Numbered from the stretch's first letter, positions 24,769 through 38,100 are shown. The stretch is 64,000 nt of DNA from Paraphysoderma sedebokerense (GCA_025602915.1 JAHLJZ010000021.1:124001-188000), one strand, 5' to 3'. Notes: generated by a model from the sequence alone, not told the origin. Translations and numbers: made by a program.

Positions 24769-27700
24769 ATGGCCTTCAATCAACAACTTTCGGCTCTTCT
24801 GGTTTTCCGGATAAAACTCACTCTCCGGTCTCAGAAGGGAATGTTGATAGGTTTGTTATCTCGTCAGATTCGGTCACATCAAAGGGTTGAGAGCTTGACT
24901 GGTTCAATTATTTTGAACAAACAGGGTTACCGATACAGATGCTGCGTAAGTGAAGTCATACTTTGGACAGTTCGACTGCTATTCACTCGCAACTCATTAC
25001 TTTGCGCGGTTACAGTGGTGCTGTACATCATTCGGATCATTGCAGATGCTGTCATTGTGCCGGAACAGCAAGTCGAGTAAGTGCCTTCTACGTCTGTGCT
25101 GGGCCATTTGACCGCGATTGACTATGGGGGTATTACTTTATCCAGAGTTCGTGGTTTTAAACAGCTTTCGTTACTCAGTTATATTGGTGACCCTAAAGGG
25201 AGCTCGACATTCTCCGGCATTATTGCTGGCAATGGCCAGCGTAACTTAAAGGATTACCACCGATGTTTTCAGTCAACTTATTATCCTCTAAATCGACCAA
25301 AGCAATGTAATGCTGGCTTTATGATCAAGAATTACACGGAATTTACCAGTATTCCTGCCGACCCTCGAGGTGTAAGCCAATCGAAACCAGCTAATGTCTC
25401 TTATACTTTATTGATTGACGATGTCAGATATGAATCCGGCATCGGCACCAAAGCTGAAGAGATCATTCAAGGCTTAGAAAAGATTGTGAATATGGTTGCT
25501 GGGGACCCCCCGGTAAAAGCTAACCAAGTTAGTCTGACATCATTAGCTTCTGACTACCCCGAAAGCGAGATCGCATACCCCGTACGTTTGGGTCCTTTGT
25601 GCATTATTACGACACAGGGCGGCAGTTAAATCAGCATCTCACATCCTAGTCATTTTATAGCGCTTCGACCACATGCCTGCTCAGAGTGCACTTTTGAAGA
25701 CTCTAATGTCGTCTGCCGTTGGGACTGAATCTCAACTGCATAATCACATTCATGGGTTTCAGTGGGAACCGATCATACGAGTTGTCATACCAGCAATCGT
25801 GTGGAGTGAGTAGATACTCCTTTGCCAATCCATATATTTTTATTTCATATGCTTCTTCACATTTAATTGCACTAACCGCGGACTTAAAGTTTTTTCGATG
25901 CCCCTCTCTCGGTTCATTTCTCTGACTGCCACAGAAATCCGCTCTCACTATCGATACTACTTCAAATTGAGTGGCTTATCTCCGAAAATATTCACGACTT
26001 CCCTCAGTATAATCTACACCGTCATATATTTCGTTCTGGCGATCATTGCCAGCTCATTCATTTTTGGGATGGCACCTATCCGAGCTAACGCGGTATTCTA
26101 TGTTCCCTTACTACTGTGGTGGTGTTTCAATTGCAGTATAACGGCTTTGGTGTTAGGTGAGAAATGGGATGGAAGCGGGAGCTCTGGATGTAAGTCTTCC
26201 AGAAATTCTTCTGCGGCGCTTCCTGTATTTCTTACATGATGGATGTCGCCTTCATAAGACTTCTTTTTGTTACTTCTCCCTTGGATCGCATTACGTCAGT
26301 ACGGGGGATCCGTATTACCGCAATTCGTTATGTTTATTTTAGCCGCTTTATGGCCGCAATATTCTTTAGCAGAATTGTTCTACGTAAGGCATTCCTTTAA
26401 TTTCAAAATGAGTAGGTTTTGAGCAATCTAAACATGAATACGGCATCCTAGGCTTTCGTCGAATCATTTGCTAATCAGGAAGCACTACCCATCGTCAGAC
26501 TACTTCTGATATTCCTCGCACAGTCGGTAATAATTTCGGGCCTTCTGCTCCTGATTTGTTCTCGATTGACCTCGAAGCGAGGTCGAAACAGTTCTAAAGG
26601 TAGAACTGTACCAGCAGTCTACGAATTATCAAATGCAGTAACGGTCAATAATCTTCCAGAGTCAGTCTCAGAAGAAGTCGCCAACCTGTCGAAAAACCAA
26701 GACGCCTATTCTCTCCGCGTCTATAATCTTCGACATGAGTATAGTTCAGGCAATCCGATATTGAAAGGTGTGTCTTTTGGGATAAAAAATAACGAGTGCT
26801 TGGGATTTTTGGGTATCAATGGTGCCGGAAAGGTGTGTGTTGCTCCAAGGAAGAAAAGGGTACTCTGTAAACTTATGCCAACTATTGGGATTAACCAATG
26901 CTTTATAGAGTACTACGATTAGTAGTTTGACAGGGATGATCAATCCGACTGCCGGTCGCGCAATACTCAATGGGGTTGATTTAATCCCATTTAGTGAAGA
27001 TTTAATAGGAAGGATTGGGTATTGTTCTGCATTATCTGACCAGTCTATTGTTTTCGCGGAACATTAACATTTTTGCATCGTTAGAATTTGTACTCAGCAC
27101 GACATTCTCTATCCGAACATGACAGTTTACGATCACCTTCGACTTTTCTGTCACGTTAAAAGGATACCCCTTCAAACCCATAGTCAGCAGATAGAAAACC
27201 TTCTGGAAGACTATAATCTTACTTTAATGAAGAACAGAAATGTGGGCGAACTGTCCGGTGGCAATAGGCGTAAATTGACATTAGCCTTATCCTGCTTATC
27301 GAATCCAGATATTATTTTTCTGGATGAGCCTACTACTGGAATCGATATAAGAGCACGAAAAATGATTTGGGATGTGGTGCTGAAAATGAAAAAGCGGTGT
27401 TCAATTTTTCTTACTGTAAGTTCAGAACTGTTCCAAATTCTGTTACTAGTGAAATCTCTGTGCTCATTTTCTTTTTAACATTATTAGTCTCACTCAATGG
27501 ATGAAATTGCATATCTTTGTGACCGAATTTGTATTCTGAATGAAGGTGTCATGTCATTCATTGGACCACCGCACGGGTTTAGATACGAGTTGCTGATCCA
27601 GATATCACCGAAGGCCCCAACTCAGAGAATTGCAGCTATTGTCGGAGAGGTCTTTGGAAAATTTCAAGCAGAATTTGTGTCTAGAATTGGTAGTATGATG

Positions 27701-27859
27701 ACATTCTATCTTAATTGTAAAGGTGAAGAGGATTTGTCGACTTTACTACAATTAATGGAGACTGTGAAGGCGAGACAAGGCCTGGAAGAGATTGTCGAAG
27801 TCGGTCTAGGGGAAGCAAATTTAATGGGGCTGTGGCTGACGGAGATAGGAAATAAGTGA
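24769..27859 (+). CDS. Half-size ABCA transporter, copy 2 (TMD-NBD)
   Basis: Paralogue of the copy at 21205 with the same 11-exon layout and the same intron phases. It starts MAFNQQLSALLVFRIKLTLR, has the first helix LVLYIIRIIADAVIV, an extracytosolic loop with DYHRCFQSTYYPLNRPKQCN, membrane segments FVLAIIASSFIFGM, LLLWWCFNCSI and FFLLLLPWIALRQYG, and an NBD with GINGAGK/STTISSLTG, CTQHDILYPNM, LSGGNRRKLTLALSCL, IIFLDEPTTGID and SHSMDE. Every functional motif is present, and no internal stop remains after the introns are removed. Unlike the other two copies it has no peptide gene beside it. It lies in tandem behind copy 1, so the two probably arose by local duplication. The stop is TGA at 27857-27859. 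Confidence 0.88.
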
Positions 27860-28942
27860 ATTTTGTATTATCAGTTGTAGGATTTATCGTTGATTAGCGA
27901 CTCTAATTCAGCGAGGACCTTATTTACCTCCGCTACATGTTTATCTAGCATATTTACCGTCTTTTTGTCCATGAACAGAAGATGGTTGATACTGGTTATA
28001 AACTATGTTGTCCGCTGATCTATGTCCGAGTCCAAGCCATTCAGTGGATTATCTACCTTTTGTTACCGTCGAATCTCCCAAATTTCTGCGGAAATCAGAT
28101 CAGGATGCAGCCAATGTATATTTTCACTTTTTTGATTCAAAATTGGTTGGGTTCGGACGAAGACTATAGTTTAGTATATTGATATCCCGACAATTTTCAG
28201 AAGTGAAAATTGCGGTATTCACATTATGACATTATTTTGCCTCTTTATGTATTACTAGCGCAAAATGAATACTTATTAATTGCCGATTCAAATCAGTTTG
28301 AGACCAGTAATTGGGACGTTACCAATTGAGTTACATCATTCCGTTGATATCTTATTTGTTATTATTTCCATGAGCCAAGGTCGATGACTCCATGTCGAAG
28401 CAGATGGTCAATACTCAAATATTGTGCCCAACATTATTAGAAATTGGACTACTTCTCAATGGCATTATCACTTCTTCAGTGATAAGTCTGAAGAAGCCTA
28501 TCAAGGTTTCCAATCTGTGGCTCCAGCATGTCTCAAGAAGGCCGAAGTCGGCGTGACTATGAAAAATGAAAACTACTGAAAACGTCCTCTCTGAACCACT
28601 CAAAGTATATTATGGGAGAGAATTATCAGAAGTTGAAAGTATTATTTGTGGATTCCTCAACGGTTTTCATCTGGAATCAAGCTGGAGTGTTACACAGTTA
28701 AGCGGTGGGTAAGCTGTAACTAGCCAGCACCCGAGAGAGCATATGCAGGTGACGCGTCTGGGTGACTGTATCTTGTACGTGTATAACGGAGTTGGGGACT
28801 GTGAGGTCCACTGTTGCCGTTAGTGTTGACTGTGAAACTCCAGACTCCTACGCAACTAAGGGATTCAAGATACTGGAGGAATACTCCTAGTAAAATTAAC
28901 AACAAATTTGTCGCAGCCATTGATATAATTCTTATTGCTGCA
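27860..28942. other. Intergenic region with unassigned coding-like stretches
   Basis: 1,083 bp between half-transporter 2 and the receptor-like gene. At about 28390-28570 and 28560-28709 two neighbouring open stretches in different frames have protein-like composition (for example NIVPNIIRNWTTSQWHYHFF and LKVYYGRELSEVESIICGF). I recognise no domain. They may be exons of a small unrecognised gene, remains of one, or chance. The rest looks non-coding, and no six-cysteine peptide gene is present. Confidence 0.35.
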
Positions 28943-31900
28943 ATGGCCCAAGCAAATCGAACGGTATACCATCTTCGAAACACAATCTCATTACTGAATG
29001 TTGCAGTACTATTTGCGTTTCTCCTTACAATTCGTATCACTATCGCTTGGGACCAAACGCCAAATAACCCTACGCCATATTACTTGACCAATGCATCTTC
29101 TTTACGCCTTTCCCCAGATACAACAATTATCGATACTGCCCGGTTGAATGACAGAATTTATGTGATGACTGGTCAGAATGGCTCAAGTGTGGTTCGATTA
29201 CATAGACATATTTTAGGAACAACAGAATGGTCAAGTTTTTCCACAGATTTGAGCGACTCGAGTTGGGCGTTTGACACCCGTAGGTTAGTCTTCACTTTCG
29301 TTACTGGATAATTAATGATGGCGCATACTTCATTGACTCCAACAAACCCTTTAGGGTTTGGTCCTCGGCCTCTTTTCTTATATCACCAAGTGGTACAGCA
29401 TATATCGTATACTTGTACCTAGTTAAACTAGTAGTGCAGACGTATTTGTTAGTTGACTCGCGATTCGGGAGCAGTAGCCAAGTTACTGCACCCAAAGATA
29501 TTTTCGACCTCACTCGCATGATCCCAAACCCGTAAGCATCTCCTCTTTATAACTTTATGGAATATGTCATTCAATAGAAATTTCCGGTTACAGGCATTTA
29601 ATCATGGAATGGGCCGATAATTCAATGATTCTTGTCGGAGTTCATAGCATCGGTTCTAGTGACGGTGTATCTGCGAGTTACTTCGTAGGACGATTTCTAC
29701 CCTGGCTGGATGGAGTCGCGCTTTCGGGCAGTTTTTCGAGGCAAGGACGAATTACATCTATCGAATTCTCATGCAGTACAACCGCTGCCTGCTCCCCAAG
29801 TAAAGTGCGCTTGTTCTTACCCAATTTCTCCGTGCAATTCCTAAATTGGAACGGCGCCCAGTACTCTCTATCTGCTCAAAGTGATCCTGTCTTGGAACTA
29901 TTGAGCGAGGTGTCAGTCAAATGTTACAATCGATATTACAACACTACTTTTATTCTACATCCTCACGTCTTGGATGATGGAAGCGTGGAGCCGTATATAC
30001 AAAAATTGGCCTATGAAAATAACGAATTTGAAGTCGTGCAAAATGATGCACGTCCTCTATTATCATTTCAATACCACCGAAATCAAATGGATTTGAAATG
30101 CCGCGACGATTCCATTTATGTAGCAATAGTGACAACGTCTTCATTAGTCACCGGGCAACGTCCTTGGGACGGAAAGCTAAATGACAATGTAAAAGGCAAA
30201 GCTGATATCGCAATTTTCAAGGCGTCACAGTCAAATTCTCTGACTAACTTAGAATTCGTCATTTTATCGACCCCTGGAAATGATAATGTGTCGCGAATTG
30301 AAGTAGATCCTGATTTTACCATACACACAGTTGGCATCACCGAAGGCGACATCCGAAATCCAAACAACGCAGCCTTGAACCCAGTTTCGTTGTTTGTCGC
30401 TTCATTCCGACACTTTTCAGTGTCCTCGGTAGACATTCCCAGAAGTACCGGTGAAATTGAAATTCAACCAGGGGAAGAAATCATGATTTCATTCTCGTCA
30501 CTCCCCCCTAGAGCTAATAATACGTTCACAGTAACTATGACTGTAAATTGGAGAAATTGCACTGATATCAGATGGGTTGGAAGTCAGCTCTTGGGAAGAG
30601 CTCCATCAGGTGCAGGGCGAGGTTTGCTATCAATGGTAGGATTTATTACGCGCGAAAGAATTCATGCTAATGGCAACACGCTGTCTAGATGTGCCTTTGA
30701 TGATACGTTTTCTCGACTTTCCGTACATTCCCAGTGTTAAAACCCAGGTATCTTACCGAAAACCGGTCATTTTAGAAGTGGTTACATTGTTTGATGGACT
30801 CGGTCGGTACTTCTTATTCTACCACTTACTACCTTGCATAACTACATTGACTATATTGTTTGTTTTTTCTCTTTTCAGATGTTCGAGCTAAACTTCGATT
30901 TTTAGTGCTTAATGTCGGAGACACAGAATTCAGAGAGTTGAAAGTTCGCGTTGGCGTTCAAGATTGTACAAACATGACGCTGTCAGGATCAGCTTCATAT
31001 TCAGACGGCACTATATTCACCTGTTTGTGGGAATTCGGTAAACCAGGATTACATCCAATTGGATTAACGGTTTCAAATAACCCGGCGAATACAAACTTAA
31101 AAGTTCGCGTTACACCACAAGCTCACAATATTTCTTTTAACGCAGCAGAAGGACAAGAGGCCATGGTTACTCTAAATTGTACCGCCCGCAATACATCTGA
31201 GAACGAGTTTCAATTTAGGATCAAACAGATTCCTCACAGCGGGCCGGGGCTACTATTGAAGTTCGAATCGAGTCAACCTTTCGATCGCGGAAACGACGTA
31301 GAGGTTTCAAGTAGTTCTGGAAAATTGAGATTTAAAGCTACAAATCACGGGAAGGCTGAATTTGAGTATTACTGTGTTCGTACGTAACTTTTGTCTTCAT
31401 TGCCGGCTACTTGTAATACAATGCAGACGAATTAAAACTAACCTGCGTACTTAGACACACCATCAGGAGAATCATCGAATGTCGCCAAGGTCAATATCTT
31501 TGTGCGCCCTACAATTCAAGACTGCCGAAATACTATATTTATTTCAGGGAACATTGCTTTGGATCGGCGGGATCCACAAGAAAACAAGTTAGTCTTCATA
31601 TTCCCTTATGATTACTCGTCATCTAACAGGCAACGGCAGCTTGACATTTCAGATACTCTCACTGCCTGAGTCAGGGAACTTGACCAGTCTTGACAATACC
31701 GTCTATTATACTATAAATTCTACTTCTTCCGCCAATGTGATCAAGTTTACGGACAAGCTCGAAATTAGATCGTGAGTCTGATCTCCTATTGATTTCATAA
31801 ATCGACTTCACTTATAGTGTCTACAGTCCACTAGTCCGGAACTTCTCGTATATCGCGATAAACCATTTGAATTTATCTTCTGATCCCTGCGAAATCAGAT

Positions 31901-33771
31901 TCATTTTGTCTTGCCAGCCCCCGTTATTTATCAACGTTTTCAACAATAAATCGACTGATGTATGCACTCAGTGCCCTATTGGGGCTGTTTGCAGCTTTCA
32001 AGGAGACAGCTATCCTTACGCTAAACGAGGCTACTGGCAAAGTGGACAGTATAATGGTCAAGGCATCTTTCTACCGTGTGCGATTGTAAGTCAAGTTTGC
32101 AAATTCGGATTTGGTACATTTGCTATAATTATTGACTATGTGGTTTAGCCTTCAGCATGTCCAGGTTTACCATCTGGGGAGTGTGGAGTTGGCTATAACG
32201 GCACCCGATGTGCGGAATGTGCAAAAGGGTTCTATCGTTTGAATAGCCAGTGTTACAAATGCGGCGACAACCTCGCAATTACAGCAATTGTAATCACGAG
32301 CGCATTGGTTGGTGGAGGGGTCCTTATGTTCGGGTTGCTCAAACTTGCTTCTAATGGCCCGGGGTCTGTAAAATTACAATTGTGTTTTTGCCCTGAATTC
32401 TCGCTTATTTCTTACTCGCAGGCTCGGCTTTGCCAGTATCTTAATTAATTTTGTGCAAATGATTGTAATCATCCGAGAGCTCGAACTCGGCTGGACTCCG
32501 GATTTCAATATCCTCATGGAAAATTTATCGATTTTCAATTTTAACATCGACCTCACTTCCCCGGAATGCTTTCTCGTCGACCAGACGGTCAATTATAGCT
32601 ACAAACTAAAAATGACTCTTGCCTTGCCAATTTTGTTTGGTACAATTTTATTACTTTTTGCCCTCGGAAATGTTGCAATTCGTCGATTCCGATTTCATAG
32701 GGTCAAATTCGGGACGGCTAAAGTATTTCTCAGGGACAATACTGTCAAGGATTTCGACCATCACAAAGAAAACTATTTCATGATCATGCGTGCGGTTAAT
32801 GCAATGTTGTTGTTCGTGTATGCAACGGTGGCATCAAAGTCACTTGCATTCTTTGACTGTAAAAAAGAAGCGGATGACTTTTATTACTTAGGTAGGTAGA
32901 AAATTACATCAGATATCTACAATAAGTTAACGATTTGATGCATATAGAGGCCGACCCCAGTCTACGATGTTACACACAGTGGTATAATGACGATTTGCCC
33001 TATGCAATTGCCGGATTAATGTAACTGCTTGTTTTATGTTATCTTTGGGTGCGAGATTGACTCACTTGTTCCCTTGATTAGTGTCTATGCAGTCGGGATA
33101 CCATTCTATTTTGCTCTGGCCTTTTATCTGCTCTATCAAACCAAGCGAACAGGCCCTTTTTGGACGTATTGGAAGGGAATTATAGCAGCGGTCATTTCCC
33201 GTAGTAGCTTTTTTCAGCCGCAATTTCATTATTTCATAATTATTCAATTACTCCAAAAATTCGCGCTCATTGCAGTTCGCCAGTTTTTTACCAGGTTCGT
33301 AGATAATAAAATCTCACTCAATGTGTGCGAGGTATTCGCTTTATCCTAATTATTTTATCTCGAAGATATGCCGCCCTCCAAATTCTCCTGGTACAAATTA
33401 TCTCAGTTGTCGCTTACGGACTGTACTTCAAATATAAGCCATACTCATACATCTCCCTCAACTACCTTGAAATTTTATCCGTATTCTCATCAGGTCTGGT
33501 GGTGGGGCTTGGGCTGTTGTTGTACACCGAGCAATTTCCAGATGACATTAATGGGGGTCCGAAAACAGTAATAACGATATCTCTGTTCACCGTTATTTTT
33601 GGATTCATACTGGCTGTAGTGATCGCACTCCTCTATGAGATGAAAAAAGGGATACAACAATCAGATTTGTTTCAGTGGATTAAAGAATTGTTTATCAAAG
33701 AGTCAAAATCGAAAAAGTCTGTAAATACTACTTCCAAAGCAAATCTACTCGATGGAACGAATCAGATATAG
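28943..33771 (+). CDS. Large receptor-like polytopic membrane protein with a Cys-rich juxtamembrane motif
   Basis: Cell-surface protein of about 1,300 residues. A hydrophobic segment near the N-terminus (LLNVAVLFAFLLTIRIT) acts as signal or anchor. A large extracellular part of about 800 residues follows, rich in Asn-X-Ser/Thr sites and beta-strand-like sequence. Next comes a cysteine motif (DVCTQCPIGAVCSF, ECGVGYNGTRCAECAKGFY, CYKCGD) resembling EGF/ephrin-receptor-like repeats, then eight or nine membrane helices, for example AIVITSALVGGGVLMFGLL, LALPILFGTILLLFAL and TVITISLFTVIFGFILAVV. It ends in a short Lys/Ser tail. Chytrids and other protists have similar multipass proteins of unknown ligand. 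At least 12 exons can be followed; the join near 30610-30879 is unclear because the frame there meets a stop at 30738. A sensor or channel-like role is inference only. Confidence 0.75.
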
Positions 33772-34376
33772 GTGTTCGAGAGTAGAGTTTGAACTATGCT
33801 TGGTTTAAATTATATTAATTATAAATTCTTACTTTCTACGACTCAGTTTCGGCCTAAGACTAAAAATACATTAGTTTCTTGTTATAAACTGCTGAACAGC
33901 TGACCGACTGACGAGAGATTTATGTAGGCTATATACTCAATGCCCGAGCCTACAATTTTCTCCGAGACACGTAATTATTGAGATGCATTTAATATCCTAA
34001 TCACGGATGAAGTGCTAGCTTTTACAACCGGAATTAAAATACTCGTACAAAAAGCCCAATGACATTAAGTTCAAATTAAAGAATTGAAGACATTAACAAT
34101 GTGACATACTTTAGTTTTACGTACGAAGAAGAGTGTAGATGTTGGTTACTTCTATTATTCTGTCGTGGAGAGTCTGCAAATATTATCAGGCTGAAATCTT
34201 CCTGGTATTCATGCGTCCGACCTTGATAAATTTTCGGGTTTTTGGAAAACTGAATTGCCATTTTATTACATGCGGGATCACATCAACATTTTAGCTATGA
34301 TTAAGTACGAGTCTAATACTTCCACCACCACATTGCCGGCAATGCAGATAGAACTTATTTGCGGACTATATCAGCA
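33772..34376. other. Convergent intergenic region, no gene seen
   Basis: 605 bp between the stop codons of the receptor-like gene (+) and peptide gene 2 (-). It is AT-rich with short ORFs only, and likely holds the two 3' UTRs. Confidence 0.45.
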
Positions 34377-34583
34377 TTAACCCCATATTGGGCAGAATCG
34401 TTTGATGCAGTCATCCATACAACCATCGTAAGAACAGTTTTTGACACATTGCTCTAGAGCAAGGCGTCTGCAATACGAACTTGCCCCGACATCAGATGTA
34501 TCGGTGGGAGGGGCCGTGGGCATACTGACGACGAAATGAATCAACACAACGGTTGATAACAAGATTTGAAAGACTTCAACCAT
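34377..34583 (-). CDS. Small secreted six-cysteine peptide, copy 2
   Basis: 68-residue precursor, paralogue of the genes at 20233 and 38626. It has a signal peptide (MVEVFQILLSTVVLIHFVVS), then a Pro/Thr-rich spacer (MPTAPPTDTSD) that resembles a propeptide, then six cysteines spaced C-x7-C-x3-C-x4-C-x3-C-x4-C and ending RFCPIWG. The loop between cysteines 3 and 4 is one residue shorter than in the other two. It is head-to-head with half-transporter 3 (ATG at 35178), the same arrangement as copy 1 with half-transporter 1. A TATA-like box at 34751-34757 and a probable 5' UTR intron lie upstream. The function is unknown. Confidence 0.75.
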   Translation of the reverse strand: MVEVFQILLSTVVLIHFVVSMPTAPPTDTSDVGASSYCRRLALEQCVKNCSYDGCMDDCIKRFCPIWG

Positions 34584-34750
34584 CGGGAAGCTGAAATTTG
34601 AAATTTGGAAAGCTGTATACTGTATTAAAAAAATATAGCGTCAATATTATCATTTATGTGCGCCAGCAGCATTATCAGGTAATAAAGCGGAAACATTACC
34701 TACTTCCTTCTTGTTGTGAATTTTGGGAGAGTTCGCTGTCGCTGTTCCCT

Positions 34751-34757
34751 CTTTATA
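34751..34757 (-). promoter_or_regulatory. TATA-like box of peptide gene 2
   Basis: TATAAAG on the minus strand, about 168 bases upstream of the ATG in the genome and about 60 bases after removal of the proposed 5' UTR intron. Confidence 0.45.
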
Positions 34758-34909
34758 GCAGTCCTAAACAAACTGTGACAATGGCATTTGCCGATGTTTC
34801 AGAATACACAAATAATGTTAATGAGGGTGGAATGGCCAATTAGTCTTTAACCTTGGCGAGGGTGACTTTAACTTGGTGATGTATGGTCTCAAAAATGGGA
34901 CAAAAAAAA

Positions 34910-34935
34910 GGTATCAAATTATGGTATCAAATTAT
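34910..34935. repeat. Perfect 13-base tandem repeat
   Basis: ggtatcaaattat occurs twice without a gap (34910-34922 and 34923-34935), about 240 bases upstream of half-transporter 3. It may be a duplicated binding site or recent slippage. Confidence 0.75.
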
Positions 34936-35084
34936 GTGGAATACGATTGTTCTTAGCCCGCATCAATTGCGCCCAAACTACCTACTTTGATAATTTAAGT
35001 AATTCAATTACCATCGAGACGCGTCCCGCCAAGATTGGCAATTCTATCAGGTGTACTAATTGACTTTCATCGCCATTCGCCCAA

Positions 35085-35101
35085 TGTCAGGTTTGGAAGT
35101 C
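35085..35101 (+). promoter_or_regulatory. Promoter motif shared with half-transporter 2
   Basis: TGTCAGGTTTGGAAGTC ends 76 bases before the ATG at 35178 and matches the copy at 24644-24660 at 15 of 17 positions. No clear match was seen upstream of half-transporter 1. Confidence 0.45.
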
Positions 35102-35177
35102 CAAAATGGTGTTAGGATTTAGGAAGCTAGATGTTATTCCTTGTTGGATCTTCGTCTTCTCGAGGCCATAACAGAAG

Positions 35178-38100
35178 ATGGAATTCACTACATGGACACA
35201 ACAACTTTCGGCCCTTGTTTTGTTTAGGGTTAAATTGACTCTTCGTTCACAGAAGGGATTATTATTAGGTTTGGACTTTTTCTTGATGTACTATGGAATC
35301 GGAAATGTCTAATTGCTCAACCTCACGTACGATGAACAGGGATGCCTCTGCAGATGTTATGTTCGTAAATCATATCATTAAACCAATCTTGAATAGGAAA
35401 CTAACATTGGCTACTCTTATGACGAGTACAGTGGTGATATACATCCTTCGAGTCATAGCAAGTGCTGTAATTGTTCCGGAAGAACTAGTCGAGTTAAGTA
35501 CTTGCCTTGACTAACTTTGCCACCGATCGAACGTTAACATTCATGACGACATTCAGAAAGCATGGATTCATTAAGCCGCCATTATTTAGCTATATTGGTG
35601 ACATCAAAGGAACCCCCGAGTCATTTTACGACACATTTGCAGGAGACGGTCTCAGTGACATAAAAGCTTACCACGACTGTTTCCAGACGACGTATTATCC
35701 TCTCAATCGACCGAACCAATGTAATGTCGGCTTCACGATCGCAAATTTCACACAGTTCGCTAGTTTTCCAACAGAGGCTCAAAGCCTGAACGAGTCAGCG
35801 ACTAACACATCTTCGTACACCTTGTTGATCGACGATATCAGATATGAGTCTGGAATGGGGGCTAAAGCTGAAGAAATCATTCAGGGATTGGAGAAAGCCG
35901 GAGAGTATCTATTTACCGACGAACCGCCCGAACAAAAGAAGAAGAAAGCGCATATAAAATCGTTACAATTTAAATTTTTCCCAGCAAAAGAAACTGCACA
36001 TCCAGTCTGTAGCTTGCTTGGTTTCATTCAATGTAAAGCATTCATCTAAATTAACCGCGTTCTTTGACTACTTCCATACCGTAGCGCTTCAACCACTTAG
36101 CTGCTCAAACCGTCCTTCTAAGAATGCTAATGGCACCGAACTTTCGGACTGAATTCCAGGTCCACGAAAATACGCATGTATTTCAATGGGAGCCAGTCAT
36201 TCGAGTTATCATTCCCGGCATTGTCTGGAGTTCGTAGATTTCATTCTTCGTATCATTGATGCTGTTCCTTTAAACTATAATGACCGTATTGCAAAAGTTT
36301 TTTCGCTTCCACTTACACGATTAATTTCTCAAACCGCTGCTGAAATTCGTTCTCATTATCGGTACTATTTCAAACTGAGTGGTCTATCGCCGACGACTTT
36401 CACCTTGTCGCTCTGTCTTATTTACACTCTCGTATACCTTGTTCTGACTGTCATTGCCAGTTCACTTCTCTTTAACATGGGGCCTTTTCGAGGGAACGTC
36501 GCTTTCTATATTCCATCTCTACTATGGTGGTGCTTTAACTGCAGCATAACCGCGATAGTGCTGGGTGAGAGATGGAATGGGAGCGGGAGTTCGGGATGTA
36601 AGTTCAGAATTTAAGTATTTATTCTGTCTACTCACTAAACAGCCCCTTCGAAGACTTCTTTTTGTTACTTTTGCCCTGGATCATCCTGCGACAGTATGGT
36701 ACAATGAAAGGGGCTGATATTCTTATTCATGTAATAGCAGTTGTTTGGCCCCAGTATTCCCTGGCAGAATTGCTATACGTAAGCTTGTTTTTACCTTAGC
36801 CTTCGAAGCTTTACCTGTCATAATCGAGCATGTTTCTTACAGGCCTTAGTCAAATCTTTTGCCGAGCAGGAATCACTACTATTCGGCAGGCTGATTTTTG
36901 TACTCTTTGCTCAATCTACTTTTTATTTGGCGATACTGGCATTCATTCTCTTCCGATTAAGCTCAAGGGGGAAAAAGAAGCGAATGATGCGTGCAGAAGC
37001 GGTCCAAGGATTGTGTGAAAATAACGATGATGAAAAGTTACCGGAATCCGTCGTTCAAGAACTAATGAATATGTCGATCAATAACAAAGATTATTCCCTT
37101 CGCGTCCTGAATCTTCAACATGAGTATGTTCCCGGAAATCCAATATTAAGGGGAATTTCGTTTGGCGTGAAGAATAACGAGTGTTTAGGGTTTTTGGGTA
37201 TGAACGGCGCAGGAAAGGTCTGCATCATGCCCACATTTGGCGCTGCAAATGGTTGGAGACTCACCATAATATGACTTTAGAGCACCGCGATTAAAAGCTT
37301 AACAGGAATGATTAATCCAAATGGCGGTCGTGCTATCCTTAATGGTGTTGATCTCATTCCGTTTGGAGACGAATTAACAGGAAAGATTGGGTATGCAAGT
37401 TCATATGTAATACTTGAAAACTGGGTGGAGTTTAACGTATCGTACTTTTGCCAGAATCTGCACCCAGCATGATATCCTTTATTCAAGCATGACGGTTCTG
37501 GATCATCTTCGTCTGTATTGCCATGTAAAAAAGTTATCACCAACGACACATGGCAGCCTGATCCAAAAGCTACTTGAAGACTTCAACATCACCTTGGTGA
37601 AAGATAGGATTGTCGGGGAACTTTCAGGTGGGAATAGGAGGAAGCTATCGCTGGCTCTTTCGTTTATATCATGTCCTGATATCATTCTTCTGGATGAACC
37701 TACCACCGGAATTGATATAAGAGCTAGGAAAATGATATGGGATGTAGTGCTGAAAATGAAAGAGCGATGTTGCATACTTCTTACCGTAAGTGAATGGATT
37801 CTTGTTGTCGGTCTGGGATCGTTATATAAAAGTTATGGGCTTTAGAGAATTGACGATCTTCTCATTAACTCAATTCTTAAAAATTCTTAGTCTCACTCGA
37901 TGGACGAAATTGCATATCTCTGTGACAGGATATGTATCTTGAATGAAGGAGTCATAACATTCATCGGATCCCCTCTAGGGACAACTTATGAATTATTGAT
38001 ACGGACAACACAATGGACTTCCACACCACGTATTAAAGAAGCTATCACGGATATTTTCAAACCTTTTCGAGCAAGTTTGGTTTCTAGGATTGGCTCAATG

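Larger units (their letters stand above)
34584..35177. promoter_or_regulatory. Divergent promoter of peptide 2 and ABCA half-transporter 3
   Basis: 594 bp. On the peptide side, a donor (gtag before gtaatg, GT near 34699) and acceptor (atttcag, ending near 34591) suggest a 109 nt 5' UTR intron. A TATA-like box is at 34751-34757 (minus). On the transporter side are a perfect 13-base tandem repeat at 34910-34935 and the motif shared with copy 2 at 35085-35101. Confidence 0.5.
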
